From contig NZ_MLFS01000013.1 in the NCBI RefSeq assembly GCF_002095485.1, positions 1 to 64,000 on the forward strand: a DNA stretch of 64,000 nucleotides, given 5' to 3'. Both the position numbers and the translations under genes were made by a program. Source of the DNA: Pantoea wallisii (lineage in GTDB: Bacteria; Pseudomonadota; Gammaproteobacteria; Enterobacterales; Enterobacteriaceae). Below the pieces are notes generated by a model, which saw only the letters and a list, made by a program, of their open reading frames with translations, did not search any database and was not told the DNA's origin. This document shows positions 8,788-18,506 of this stretch, piece by piece; within the stretch, counting starts at the first letter, position 1, and every line of letters starts with the position of its first letter.

Positions 8788-10410
8788 ATGCCAAAATTAT
8801 TCCCTTCGCTGCTGCTTGGTCTCAGCGTAATGAGTGCGTCTGCGTTCGCCGCTCCGGTGGACACTATTCGTCAGAGCGGCTTTGTCTACTGCGTGAACGG
8901 TACGGTGAACACCTTTAATCCGCAGATGGTCAGCAGCGGCCTGGTGGTGGATACGCTGGCTGCGCAACTCTATGACCGCCTGCTGGATGTTGATCCCTAT
9001 ACCTATCGTTTAGTGCCCGATCTGGCACAGAGCTGGGAAGTGCGTGATAACGGCGCAACCTACCGTTTCCACCTGCGTAAAAACGTCTCTTTCCAGCACA
9101 CCAATACTTTTACGCCAACCCGTAAAATGAACGCCGATGATGTGGTGTTCAGCTTTGCACGTATGTTTGATCGCCGGCATCCCTGGCATAACGTGAATGG
9201 CGGCAGCTACCCCTACTTCGACAGCCTGCAGTTTGCCGACTCTGTCCAGAGCGTAAAAAAACTCGATAGCGATACGGTAGAGATTCGCCTCAACAGCCCG
9301 GACGCCTCATTTTTGTGGCATATCGCCACCCACTATGCGCCGGTACTGTCGCAGGAGTATGCCAGCCAGCTCAGCGCCAAAGGCCAGCAGGAGCAGCTGG
9401 ATCGCGAGCCCGTGGGCACCGGCCCTTATCAACTGAGCGAATACCGCACCGGACAGTATCTGCGTCTGGCGCGCAATCCGCGCTACTGGCGTGGCGTGCC
9501 GCGCCTGCAGCAGGTGGTGATCGACCTGGGCGTTGGCGGTACCGGTCGCTTATCCAAACTGCTGACCGGAGAGTGTGATGTGCTGGCCTATCCGGCGGCC
9601 AGCCAGCTCTCCATTCTGCGGGATGACCCGCGCCTGCGCATGACGCTGCGCCCCGGCATGAATATCGCCTATCTGGCGTTCAATACCCGCAAAGCGCCGC
9701 TGGATCGCCCGGAAGTGCGCCACGCGCTGGCGCTGGCGATCAACAATGAGCGCCTGATGGAGTCCATCTATTACGGTACGGCAGAAACCGCCGCGTCGAT
9801 CCTGCCGCGCGCGTCGTGGGCCTATGATAATGATGCACGCGTTACCGAGTACAATCCGGACAAAGCGCGTGAAGCTCTTAAGGCGCTGGGCATTGAAGAT
9901 CTTCACCTGCGGCTGGTGGTGCCAACCACTTCGATGTCATGGAACCCCAGCCCGCTGAAAACCGCCGAACTGCTGCAGGCCGATCTGGCGCAGGTGGGCG
10001 TCACCGTGACCATTGCGCCCGTGGAAGGTCGCTTTCAGGAGGCACAGCTGATGGCCATGAACCACGATTTGACGCTTACCGGCTGGGCGACGGACAGCAA
10101 CGATCCTGACAGCTTCTTTCGTCCGCTGCTGAGCTGCGCCGCAATTCGTTCGCAAACCAACTATGCGCACTGGTGCTCGCCGGCATTCGATGAAGCGTTG
10201 CAGCGCGCCCTGCTGTCACAGCAGCTCTCCGCGCGCATCGACAGCTACGATCGTGCCCAGCAGATTCTGGCGCAGGAGCTACCGGTACTGCCGCTGGCAT
10301 CCTCGCTGCGCCTGCAGGCTTATCGACATGATATAAAAGGATTGGTGCTGAGTCCGTTCGGTAATGCCTCGTTTGCAGGCGTCTACCGCGATGAGAACGG
10401 CGAGGAGTAA
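8788..10410 (+). CDS. sapA: Peptide ABC transporter substrate-binding protein SapA
   Basis: A periplasmic solute-binding protein of the DppA/OppA family (SBP_bac_5), 540 residues from the ATG at 8788; a TTG at 8779 would add three. A Sec signal peptide ([19 protein letters not shown]) is cut before APVDTIRQ. SapA gives resistance to antimicrobial peptides in Salmonella and, with SapBCDF, has been linked to peptide and haem uptake and to putrescine export in E. coli. It is first in the sap operon, two bases before sapB. The ryhB gene is divergent upstream, so 8637-8787 must hold the sap promoter. Confidence 0.95.
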   Translation: MPKLFPSLLLGLSVMSASAFAAPVDTIRQSGFVYCVNGTVNTFNPQMVSSGLVVDTLAAQLYDRLLDVDPYTYRLVPDLAQSWEVRDNGATYRFHLRKNVSFQHTNTFTPTRKMNADDVVFSFARMFDRRHPWHNVNGGSYPYFDSLQFADSVQSVKKLDSDTVEIRLNSPDASFLWHIATHYAPVLSQEYASQLSAKGQQEQLDREPVGTGPYQLSEYRTGQYLRLARNPRYWRGVPRLQQVVIDLGVGGTGRLSKLLTGECDVLAYPAASQLSILRDDPRLRMTLRPGMNIAYLAFNTRKAPLDRPEVRHALALAINNERLMESIYYGTAETAASILPRASWAYDNDARVTEYNPDKAREALKALGIEDLHLRLVVPTTSMSWNPSPLKTAELLQADLAQVGVTVTIAPVEGRFQEAQLMAMNHDLTLTGWATDSNDPDSFFRPLLSCAAIRSQTNYAHWCSPAFDEALQRALLSQQLSARIDSYDRAQQILAQELPVLPLASSLRLQAYRHDIKGLVLSPFGNASFAGVYRDENGEE

Positions 10411-10412
10411 GC

Positions 10413-11378
10413 ATGATTATCTATCTTTTACGTCGGTTACTGCTGCTGATCATCACGCTGTTTCTGCTTTCGCTGGTGAGCTTCAGCCTCAGCTACTTCA
10501 CGCCCAACGCCCCGCTGGAGGGCGCTTCGCTGTTTGATGCCTGGTGGTTCTGGTTTAAAGGCTTGCTGCAGTTCGATTTCGGGGTGTCCAGTACCAATGG
10601 TCAGTCTATCGATCTGCAACTGCGCGAAGTGTTTCCCGCCACGCTGGAGCTGTGCGTGCTGGCCTTTACGCTGGCGCTGCTGGTGGGCATTCCGCTGGGC
10701 ATTACCGCCGGCGTAATGCGCAAGAAGTGGCAGGATAAAGCCATCAGCGCGCTGGCGCTGCTGGGCTTCTCCATGCCGATCTTCTGGCTGGCGCTGCTCT
10801 TTACCCTGTTCTTCTCGCTAACGCTCGGCTGGCTGCCGGTATCGGGCCGCTTTGACCTGCTCTACCCGGTGCAGAATGTCACCGGTTTTGCCCTGATCGA
10901 TGCATGGCTGAGCCCCTCGCCGTGGCGTCATGAAATGCTGGTGAGCGCGTTAACGCACCTGATCCTGCCGGTGCTGGTACTGGCTGTGGCGCCAACCACA
11001 GAAGTGATCCGCCTGTTGCGCAGCAGCACCAGCGAGGTCATGGATAAGAATTACGTTAAGGCCGCTGCCACACGCGGACTTTCGCGCTTGACCGTGATTC
11101 GTCGTCACGTGCTGCACAATGCCCTGCCGCCGGTGATCCCGCGCCTTGGCCTGCAATTTTCAACCATGTTAACCCTGGCGATGATCACTGAAATGGTGTT
11201 TAACTGGCCGGGATTGGGACGCTGGCTGATTAATGCCATTCGTCAGCAGGATTACGCGGCGATCTCGGCCGGCGTGATGGTGGTTGGCGGACTGGTCATT
11301 CTGGTGAGTGTGCTGTCGGATATTCTGGGCGCGGCGCTAAATCCGCTAAAACATAAAGAGTGGTATGCCCTGCGCTAA
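10413..11378 (+). CDS. sapB: ABC transporter permease SapB
   Basis: A 321-residue inner-membrane permease of the OppB/DppB class, with about six membrane segments and the cytoplasmic EAA-type loop near [20 protein letters not shown] that docks the ATPase. It starts two bases after the sapA stop. In E. coli sapC overlaps the end of sapB; here sapC begins only at 12474, after a cold-shock gene on the other strand, so the transcript from sapA may not reach sapCDF. Confidence 0.95.
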   Translation: MIIYLLRRLLLLIITLFLLSLVSFSLSYFTPNAPLEGASLFDAWWFWFKGLLQFDFGVSSTNGQSIDLQLREVFPATLELCVLAFTLALLVGIPLGITAGVMRKKWQDKAISALALLGFSMPIFWLALLFTLFFSLTLGWLPVSGRFDLLYPVQNVTGFALIDAWLSPSPWRHEMLVSALTHLILPVLVLAVAPTTEVIRLLRSSTSEVMDKNYVKAAATRGLSRLTVIRRHVLHNALPPVIPRLGLQFSTMLTLAMITEMVFNWPGLGRWLINAIRQQDYAAISAGVMVVGGLVILVSVLSDILGAALNPLKHKEWYALR

Positions 11379-11432
11379 ATAGCGTGAGTGGCCCGGACGG
11401 GCACAAATACTTTAAGGAAAAAGAGAGAGAAT

Positions 11433-11464
11433 TTGCCAGGTGCGCACACCTGCGGACCTGGCAA
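11433..11464. repeat. Two competing hairpins downstream of sapB
   Basis: Outer arms TTGCCAGGT (11433-11441) and ACCTGGCAA (11456-11464) can pair, but CAGGTG (11437-11442) can alternatively pair with CACCTG (11447-11452) in a tighter hairpin. A smaller GCCCG/CGGGC hairpin sits at 11391-11402. None has a T run, so termination is uncertain. No gene was found in 11379-11670. Confidence 0.5.
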
Positions 11465-11670
11465 TATGCATTTATGGCGCAGCGGCCACAATGTCGTCAA
11501 CAGACGCAGCATTAGCCGTTAACTGATAATTGCGTGACTGAAACCATATTCGACTTACAAAAAATACATTTTGCGCCGAGCGGGTTTTTAAGCGTGATAT
11601 CAAAAACGGAGCGTCGATATTGAGAGCCCTGACAGTGAGAGCACCTCATAAAATAGATAGCTGAAATAAC

Positions 11671-11883
11671 TTATAGACCTGTAACGTTGGTAGCTGACGG
11701 GCCTTTAGGACCATCCTCTACATTAAATTCGACTTTCTGACCTTCATCCAGCGAGCGGAAATCGCTGCCCTGAATAGAGGAGTAGTGCACGAAAACATCC
11801 TTGCTGCCATTTTCTGGCGTAATAAAGCCAAAACCTTTTTCATTGTTAAACCATTTAACCGTACCGGAAATTTTACCAGACAT
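11671..11883 (-). CDS. Cold-shock-domain protein (CspA family)
   Basis: A 70-residue single cold-shock domain, [20 protein letters not shown] at the start, with RNP1 (KGFGFI) and RNP2 (VFVHYS) and the usual C-terminus [10 protein letters not shown]. Such proteins bind single-stranded RNA/DNA and act as RNA chaperones or anti-terminators. A longer frame reaches 12057, but the domain starts at the ATG at 11881-11883 with an AAGG ribosome site just upstream; the rest is probably a long 5' leader, as csp mRNAs often have. It lies on the opposite strand inside the sap operon. Which csp paralogue it is cannot be decided by eye. Confidence 0.95.
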   Translation of the reverse strand: MSGKISGTVKWFNNEKGFGFITPENGSKDVFVHYSSIQGSDFRSLDEGQKVEFNVEDGPKGPSATNVTGL

Positions 11884-12473
11884 ATTATTACCTTTTATTT
11901 TTAGCCGTTTGGCGATGAGGGCTGAATGCAGAGACACATCAGAACTTGAGATAAAACTCAAATGGAAGGCTGAAGAGCGGCGCTTACATAGCTGAGAGAT
12001 AAATGGGAACCAACAATGAGACTGTCTGCTTATCAGACCGGGAAGCCATTTACTCACGCGGACAAATTAAAAGCAATATATAAAAGAAATTAATTTTTTG
12101 AACTTATCCTTAAAAGAATAACCGGCCTGTTTTATCGTGAACACCCGCTTTAAGAATTACGCGTCCCGGTAATTAACCGTACCGGCGCCCGGGTGCCTGA
12201 GCCGGCAATGGGGGCGAGTGCCGCAATCTTAACCGTTCATGACCCGTAAATGAAATTGCTGACGCCGTTTCCTTGCCTGGGCACGGGATATCGGCGGATA
12301 ATCTTTTACAGAGCGGCGCCGGCACGCAGGTCAACCTGCGGTCCAGCGCCAGCCGCTGCGCAATCGTCACAGCGAGCACACATGAATACGCATATAATCA
12401 AGGCAATGCATTGATATGAAGACTTTGTACCGACACTATCAGCCAACGCTTAACTCACACCCAGCGATTGCCT
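11884..12473. other. 590-bp non-coding gap between csp and sapC
   Basis: The csp-proximal part (11884 to about 12150) is AT-rich and presumably holds the csp promoter and 5' leader. The sapC-proximal part has a TATAAT at 12393-12398 that could be a -10 element for sapC, but no convincing -35 was seen. No coding frame here looks real. Confidence 0.5.
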
Positions 12474-13363
12474 ATGCCATTTGATAACGTTTACGCCGAG
12501 AAAAGGTTACCAGGCGCTTTCCGTCTCAGCTGGCAGCGGTTTTATCGTGATACGGGCGCGATGATCGGCTTATACGGTTTTGGCATGCTGCTGTTTTTGT
12601 GTCTGTTTGGTGGCCTGCTCGCGCCGTACGGTATTGACCAGCAGTTCCTCGGCTATCAGCTGCTGCCGCCTTCGTGGTCGCGCTACGGTGACGTCTCGTT
12701 TTTCCTTGGCACAGACGATCTGGGCCGCGATGTATTGAGTCGCCTGCTGAGCGGCGTAGCGCCGACGGTCGGCTCTGCGCTGCTGGTCACCCTGCTTGCG
12801 GCACTGTGCGCGCTGGTGCTTGGCGTGCTGGCTGGCATCACTCACGGGCTGCGTTCGGCGGTGATGAACCATGTTCTCGATACTCTGCTGTCGATCCCCT
12901 CCCTGCTGCTGGCGATTATCGTTGTGGCGTTCCTGGGGCCGCGCCTGGAGCATGCGATGCTGGCGGTACTGCTGGCGTTGATTCCACGCCTGGTGCGGGA
13001 AATCTATACGGCAGTCCATGATGAGATGGAAAAAGAGTATGTCGTGGCGCTGCGCTTGATGGTGCCCGTAATCTGAACATTCTGTGGAATGCGTTGCTGC
13101 CGAACGTGCTGCCGCTGCTGGTCAGTGAGTTTACCCGCTCGTTGTCGATCGCCATTCTGGATATTGCCGCGCTCGGTTTCCTTGACCTGGGCGCACAGCT
13201 GCCCTCGCCGGAGTGGGGTGCGATGCTGGGGGATGCGCTGGAGCTGATCTATGTTGCCCCCTGGACGGTGATGCTGCCGGGCGCCGCGCTGATGGTTAGC
13301 GTGTTGATTGTTAACCTGCTGGGCGATGGCATCCGTCGCGCCGTTGAAGCGGGAGCTGAATAA
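12474..13363 (+). pseudogene. sapC: ABC transporter permease SapC, single-base frameshift
   Basis: A permease of the OppC/DppC class. Residues up to YVVALRL and from about GARNLNILW onward both match SapC but lie in different frames; a C is missing near 13055 (CGCCTT expected, CGCTT present). Restoring it gives 296 residues, exactly the E. coli length. As written, translation stops at 13076. The N-terminus [11 protein letters not shown] at the ATG at 12474 corresponds to E. coli MPYDSVYSEKR. The stop overlaps sapD by one base. The loss is probably a sequencing error, because sapD and sapF downstream are intact. Confidence 0.88.
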
Positions 13364-14355
13364 TGCCGTTACTGGATATCCGTAATCTGACCATTGAGTT
13401 TATGACCTCAGAGGGACCGGTTAAAGCGGTGGACCGCATCAACCTGACGCTGAGCGAAGGCGAAATACGTGGGCTGGTAGGCGAATCGGGCTCGGGCAAG
13501 AGCCTGGTGGCAAAAGCCATCTGCGGCGTGACCAAAGATAACTGGCGCGTCACCGCCGACCGTATGGTATTTGATGACATCGATCTGCTGCGCCTGTCAC
13601 CGCGCGAGCGGCGGCGTATCGTGGGCCATAACGTCTCCATGATTTTTCAGGAACCGCAATCGTGTCTGGATCCTTCGGAGAGTATTGGTCGCCAACTGAT
13701 GCAGGCGATCCCGCGCTGGACGTTTAAGGGCCGCTGGTATCAGCGTCTATGGTTCTGGCGCAAAGCACGCGCCATTGAGCTGTTACACCGCGTCGGCATA
13801 AAAGATCACAAAGACATTATGCGCAGTTTCCCGTACGAGCTTACGGAGGGTGAGTGTCAGAAAGCGATGATCGCCATCGCGCTGGCCAATCAGCCACGCC
13901 TGCTGATTGCCGATGAGCCAACCAACGCCATGGAACCGACCACTCAGGCGCAGATTTTCCGCCTGCTGAGCCGCCTGAATCAGAACAACAACACCACGAT
14001 TCTGCTGATCAGCCACGACCTGCGCACCATGAGCCAGTGGGCAGATCGCATTAACGTCATGTATTGCGGGCAAACGGTTGAAACCGCGCAGAGCGACGAC
14101 CTGATGGAGACGCCGCACCACCCTTATACCCAGGCGCTGATTCGTGCGATGCCCGATTTTGGCAGCGCACTGCCGCATAAAAGCCGCCTTAATACGCTGT
14201 CAGGTGCGATTCCCTCTCTGGAGCATCTGCCAATAGGCTGTCGTCTGGGTCCGCGCTGCCCCTACGCGCAGCGTAAATGCATTGAAACGCCGCGCCTGAG
14301 CGGTAATAAAGCGCACCTGTTCGCCTGCCACTTCCCGCTCAACATGGAGAACTGA
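13363..14355 (+). CDS. sapD: ABC transporter ATPase SapD
   Basis: A 330-residue nucleotide-binding subunit of the Opp/Dpp type: Walker A GESGSGKS near residues 43-50, a signature-like [12 protein letters not shown] in place of the canonical LSGGQ, Walker [11 protein letters not shown], and the C-terminal oligopeptide-transporter extension with Cys residues ([11 protein letters not shown]) common in this family. The TAATG overlap couples it to sapC. In E. coli SapD also supports Trk potassium uptake by TrkH/TrkG. Confidence 0.95.
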   Translation: MPLLDIRNLTIEFMTSEGPVKAVDRINLTLSEGEIRGLVGESGSGKSLVAKAICGVTKDNWRVTADRMVFDDIDLLRLSPRERRRIVGHNVSMIFQEPQSCLDPSESIGRQLMQAIPRWTFKGRWYQRLWFWRKARAIELLHRVGIKDHKDIMRSFPYELTEGECQKAMIAIALANQPRLLIADEPTNAMEPTTQAQIFRLLSRLNQNNNTTILLISHDLRTMSQWADRINVMYCGQTVETAQSDDLMETPHHPYTQALIRAMPDFGSALPHKSRLNTLSGAIPSLEHLPIGCRLGPRCPYAQRKCIETPRLSGNKAHLFACHFPLNMEN

Positions 14356-14357
14356 TC

Positions 14358-15161
14358 ATGGAAACCCTGCTGGAAGTGCGCAACCTGAGCAAGACATTCC
14401 GCTACCGCACCGGGCTGTTTCGTCGTCAGCATGTCGAAGCGGTGAAAAACGTCAGCTTTACCCTGCGGGAGAAACAGACGCTGGCGATTATCGGTGAGAA
14501 CGGCTCGGGCAAATCGACGCTGGCGAAGATGCTCAGCGGCATGGTTGCGCCGACTGAGGGACAGATGCTGATTGACGATCATCCGCTTGAGTATGGCGAT
14601 TACGGCTATCGCAGCCAGCGTATTCGTATGATTTTTCAGGATCCCTCAACCTCGCTCAATCCGCGCCAGCGCGTCAGTCAGATCCTTGATTTTCCGCTGC
14701 GGCTCAATACCGATCTGGCGGACGAGGCGCGCGAAAAACGCATTATCGCCACTTTGCGCCAGGTCGGGCTGCTGCGCGATCACGCCGGTTACTATCCGCA
14801 CATGCTGGCGCCCGGACAGAAGCAGCGTCTGGCGCTGGCGCGCGCGCTGATCCTGCAACCCAAGGTCATTGTGGCCGATGAAGCCCTCGCCTCGCTGGAC
14901 ATGACCATGCGCTCTCAGCTGGTGAATCTGATGCTGGAGCTGCAGGAGAAGCACGGTATCTCCTATATTTATGTTACCCAGCATCTCGGCATGATGAAGC
15001 ACATCAGCGATCAGGTTTTAGTGATGCATCAGGGCGAAGTGGTGGAGCGCGGCGGCACGGCTGATGTCCTGGCGTCGCCTCTGCACGATCTGACGAAGCG
15101 CCTGATTACCAGCCACTTTGGTGAAGCGTTAACCGCTGAAGCGTGGCGGCGCGAGCGCTGA
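14358..15161 (+). CDS. sapF: ABC transporter ATPase SapF
   Basis: A 267-residue ABC ATPase with Walker A GENGSGKS, a degenerate signature (MLAPGQKQRLALARAL, LAPGQ instead of LSGGQ) and Walker B VIVADEALASLD. It pairs with SapD to energise the SapBC permease. It starts two bases after the sapD stop and is the last sap gene; fabI follows 138 bases later with its own promoter. No clear terminator was seen between them. Confidence 0.95.
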   Translation: METLLEVRNLSKTFRYRTGLFRRQHVEAVKNVSFTLREKQTLAIIGENGSGKSTLAKMLSGMVAPTEGQMLIDDHPLEYGDYGYRSQRIRMIFQDPSTSLNPRQRVSQILDFPLRLNTDLADEAREKRIIATLRQVGLLRDHAGYYPHMLAPGQKQRLALARALILQPKVIVADEALASLDMTMRSQLVNLMLELQEKHGISYIYVTQHLGMMKHISDQVLVMHQGEVVERGGTADVLASPLHDLTKRLITSHFGEALTAEAWRRER

Positions 15162-15208
15162 GATTCAGCCGTCACGGAAAACGCGGTCGATTTACCGCAT
15201 TTGATTCA

Positions 15209-15230
15209 GACGTGCTAGAATCCGCACGTC
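15209..15230 (+). promoter_or_regulatory. Extended -10 promoter of fabI with inverted repeat
   Basis: TGCTAGAAT at 15213-15221 is an extended -10 element. It sits in the middle of a perfect 7-bp inverted repeat, GACGTGC (15209-15215) and GCACGTC (15224-15230), which could be an operator or a hairpin at the start of the transcript. The fabI start lies 79 bases further on. Confidence 0.5.
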
Positions 15231-15299
15231 GATTAACGTCGGTCGCTCACTTTTTAAACATTGCGACCGCCAACAACAATGACCATAAGGATTACAGCT

Positions 15300-16088
15300 A
15301 TGGGTTTTCTTTCCGGTAAGCGCATTCTGATTACTGGCGTTGCCAGTAAACTTTCCATCGCCTACGGTATTGCGCAGGCGATGCATAAACAGGGCGCAGA
15401 ACTGGCTTTCACCTACCAGAACGACAAACTGAAAGGTCGCGTGGAAGAGTTCGCTAAAGAACTGGGTTCAGACATTGTTCTGCCATGCGATGTGGCAGAA
15501 GACGAGAGCATTACCGCCCTGTTCACTGAACTGGCAAAAACCTGGCCAAAATTTGACGGTTTCGTGCACTCAATCGGTTTCGCACCAGGCGATCAGCTGG
15601 ATGGCGATTACGTTAACGCGGTAACCCGTGAAGGCTTCAAGATTGCCCACGATATCAGCGCCTACAGCTTTGTTGCCATGGCGAAAGAGTGCCGTGCGAT
15701 GCTGAACCCGAATTCAGCCCTGCTGACCCTCTCTTACCTGGGTGCAGAGCGCGCTATCCCGAACTACAACGTGATGGGCCTGGCGAAAGCGTCACTGGAA
15801 GCAAACGTGCGCTACATGGCGAACGCAATGGGCCCGGAAGGTACGCGCGTGAACGCCGTTTCCGCCGGTCCAATCCGTACGCTGGCGGCGTCTGGCATCA
15901 AAGATTTCCGTAAGATGCTGGCCCACTGCGAAGCCGTTACCCCGATTCGCCGCACCGTGACCATCGAGGACGTCGGTAACTCTGCGGCCTTCCTGTGCTC
16001 CGATCTGGCAGGCGGTATCACTGGTGAAGTGGTACACGTTGATGGCGGCTTCAGCATTGCCGCGATGAACGAGCTGGAACTGAAGTAA
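15300..16088 (+). CDS. fabI: Enoyl-[acyl-carrier-protein] reductase (NADH) FabI
   Basis: The enoyl-ACP reductase of type II fatty acid synthesis, 262 residues as in E. coli, and the target of triclosan and diazaborines. It is a divergent short-chain dehydrogenase: nucleotide-binding [11 protein letters not shown] at the N-terminus, the Tyr-x6-Lys catalytic pair in [11 protein letters not shown] (preceded by the Tyr of LSYLGAER), and the substrate loop [12 protein letters not shown]. The ATG at 15300 ([13 protein letters not shown]) is chosen over an upstream in-frame start because it is the family N-terminus and has an AGGATTA ribosome site. Confidence 0.97.
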   Translation: MGFLSGKRILITGVASKLSIAYGIAQAMHKQGAELAFTYQNDKLKGRVEEFAKELGSDIVLPCDVAEDESITALFTELAKTWPKFDGFVHSIGFAPGDQLDGDYVNAVTREGFKIAHDISAYSFVAMAKECRAMLNPNSALLTLSYLGAERAIPNYNVMGLAKASLEANVRYMANAMGPEGTRVNAVSAGPIRTLAASGIKDFRKMLAHCEAVTPIRRTVTIEDVGNSAAFLCSDLAGGITGEVVHVDGGFSIAAMNELELK

Positions 16089-16118
16089 TGATGTAAGGGC
16101 GGCCGCCTGGTCGCCTCC

Positions 16119-16146
16119 GGGCGCACTGCGGTGCGCCCTTCTCTCC
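16119..16146 (+). terminator. Terminator downstream of fabI
   Basis: An 8-bp stem GGGCGCAC/GTGCGCCC with a TGCG loop, followed by a T/C-rich tail, 30 bases after the fabI stop. The rest of the 329-bp gap to yciW (16147-16417) shows no gene. Confidence 0.75.
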
Positions 16147-16417
16147 GGATTTATTCTCGCCCTGCGCCTTTTCTGCTTTTCTCTGATTTGACCTGCTTAC
16201 TTCGAAGCTCAGGTTTTTCAATTGCTATACCCTGAATTGGCACCCGCCGGGCCGCCATAAGCAACACCTCTCTTATACCTGGTCGCTATTAATTATTCCG
16301 CATCAATCTTTTGCCGCAGCCGGGGGTTCAGCGACGATAAGCTTGCCCTTGAATCACGACGGCCTTTTCAGAATTACCCGTCGGAGATTCAGTCCGAATT
16401 TTGCGCAAGGAATGACC

Positions 16418-17544
16418 ATGGAACAACGCCGTTTTCCCGGCCATGATCACTGGTTTTATGAAAGCCAGACTCGTCCGCACGCCTCCGCTGCTGCACCGCT
16501 GGTGCCCGAAGCCGCCCATATTGACGATCGCTTTCTGCTGGGTCTGCAGCAGGAAGCCACTGCCCTGCAGCCGCTGTTCCAAAGTTTTCAGCCGGTACTG
16601 CTGGCGGCACGTGATGTAAGCCAGATTCTGTTTCCCGATAGCGTCCATACCTCGCTCACCCATACGTTAACGCTGTACGATCGGCTAAGCACCGCGCTTA
16701 CGGTTGCACAGGTTGCAGGGGTTCAGCGCCTGTGTAATCACTACGCGGCGCGTCTCAACCCGCTGCCGGGGCCCGACTCCTCGCGGGAGAGCAACAATCG
16801 CCTGACGCAAATCACGCAGTATGCCCGCCAGCTGGCGATGCAGCCGGCGTTGATTACCCGGCAAAGCATTAAGGCGCTGGATGCCGTAGGTTTGACCGAA
16901 CCGGATATTGTGACGCTCAATCAGCTGGTGGGGTTTGTCAGCTATCAGGCGCGCGTCACCGCAGGGCTGCAGGCGATGATGGGGCTGCCGGTACGCTGGT
17001 GCCCGGCGTCACGCCGCCACCAGATGCCAGCGCCGCGCTGTTTAGCGCCGACGCTGGCGCGCAGCCGGTCCTGAAGCCGGTCGAGCTGCGCTATGCCAGC
17101 GCTGATCAGCTGGCGGCCATCACCCTTTGCAAGGATATCAGTGAAGTTGATGACGCCCTGTGGCTGCTGGTGCACGATGCGCAGGCGCTCTATGGCTGGG
17201 CCACGCTGAAACAGCATCTTGATAAGCATTTTATGGCTGATGAGAGGCTGGCGCAGGCGGTCAGCGCCCGTCTGCTGGGCTGCCGCTGCCAGTTCAACCG
17301 CTTATCCGGTACATGGCGGGCAGCGCTGTTGCAGGATATTGATACTGCCGGCACGCGCGCACAGCAGCAGATCGTCGCGCTCAGCGCTCAGCTCACCCGC
17401 CTGCCGGAGCGTTTTAGCGCGGCCCACCTGCAGCCGCTCCTCAATGCTGGCTGGAGCAGCGAGCGTCTGTTTACGCTGCTGCAGGCTGTGGCTTTCGCCA
17501 GCTGGCAGGATCGCTTACTGATGACGCTGGGCGAAACGCGCTAA
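16418..17544 (+). pseudogene. yciW: AhpD-like protein YciW, single-base frameshift
   Basis: The product resembles YciW, a carboxymuconolactone-decarboxylase/AhpD-fold protein linked in E. coli to the CysB sulfur regulon; its reaction is not established. The N-terminal 190 residues (MEQRRFPGHDHWFYESQ) are in one frame and the rest (VPGVTPPPDASAALF to LMTLGETR) in another. One base, probably a G in CCGG, is missing near 16990. Corrected length is 375 residues, the E. coli length. The ATG at 16418 has an AAGGA site six bases upstream; an ATG at 16412 is too close to it. Its stop overlaps that of the convergent LysR gene. Confidence 0.8.
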
Positions 17545-18447
17545 TCCGGCAGGTGCCGGCGCGCTTCATCAAAGAAATGCTGAGCCAGCGGCGATGCCCT
17601 GCCCGGCTCGGCAATCACCAGCGCCGCCTGGCGGCCCATGGGCGCCATCTCAATCGGCCTGCGCGCCAGGTTTGCAGCATCTCCGGCAGCAGGTGCCGCA
17701 GGGCGCTACCATCACGCCTAATCCTACCTGCGCGCTCTGCAGAAGCTGCATGATGGAGGCGCTTTCGACAATCACGCGCGGCAGCACGCCGGTTTCCCGC
17801 AGCTGTCCATCCAGATAGCGGCGGAAATAGCGCGTCGGCTCAGCCAGGCACAGCGGCTGGCGGGCCAGCGTATGCAGAGAAACCGTTGCGTTCTCCAGTA
17901 ATGCCGGGAAGCAGTGCGGATTAAAAACCGCCTCCACGCCGCGATCTTTCAGCAGCGCGGTCTGAAAGTGCAGCTCACGCAGTGAGGTAAGCTCAAAGAA
18001 GCCAATACCGCCATCCACGGTGTGGCTGTTGAGCGCCTCCAGCAGCTGATCGGCACTCATCGCTGAGACCCGGTAATCGAGCTGCGGATAGCGCGCCTCT
18101 ACCGCCTTCAGCAGGGCCGGCAGCGCCACGCTGCACTGTGGCATGACGCCCAGCCGCAGCGTACCGTTAACGCCGTGCTTTAGCGACTCAACCTCCAGCT
18201 TCAGCCCCTGATAGACCGAAACGATTTCGCGTGCCCACGTCAGCACGCGCTCGCCCTCCGGCGTAAAGCCATCGAAGTTATTGCTGCGGTTGATCAGCGA
18301 AAGCCCCAGCTCACGCTCCAGGTTTTTCAGCCGCATCGACAGCGTTGGCTGACTGACAAAACTGGCTTCCGCTGCACGGCCGAAATGACGCTCACGCTCC
18401 AGGTTGCACAGGTAGATCAATTGCTTGATGTCTATTTTCTCACCCAC
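17541..18447 (-). pseudogene. LysR-family transcriptional regulator, two single-base frameshifts
   Basis: An N-terminal winged HTH (DIKQLIYLCNLERERHFGRA, then SFVSQPTLSMRLKNLERELG) and a substrate-binding domain mark a LysR-type regulator. Near the end two bases are missing, a C near 17702 and an A near 17672, both in homopolymer runs. With both restored the protein continues LRHLLPEMLQNLARRPIEM and ends RRHLPD at a TAG at 17541-17543, for 302 residues, the normal family size. As written the frame ends at 17650. I do not recognise its regulon. It is upstream-adjacent to neither a divergent gene nor an obvious target; the PTS gene on the same strand precedes it by 59 bases. Confidence 0.82.
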
Positions 18448-18506
18448 TCATGGCTTATTGAATCGCGGGTATGTTAGCAAACCCAGGCACAAATTGATCC
18501 GGCGTG

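Noticed and set aside
11884-12057. 58-residue N-terminal extension of the cold-shock protein
   Set aside because: The family starts at the ATG at 11883; the extension has no hydrophobic or domain character and is a probable 5' leader.
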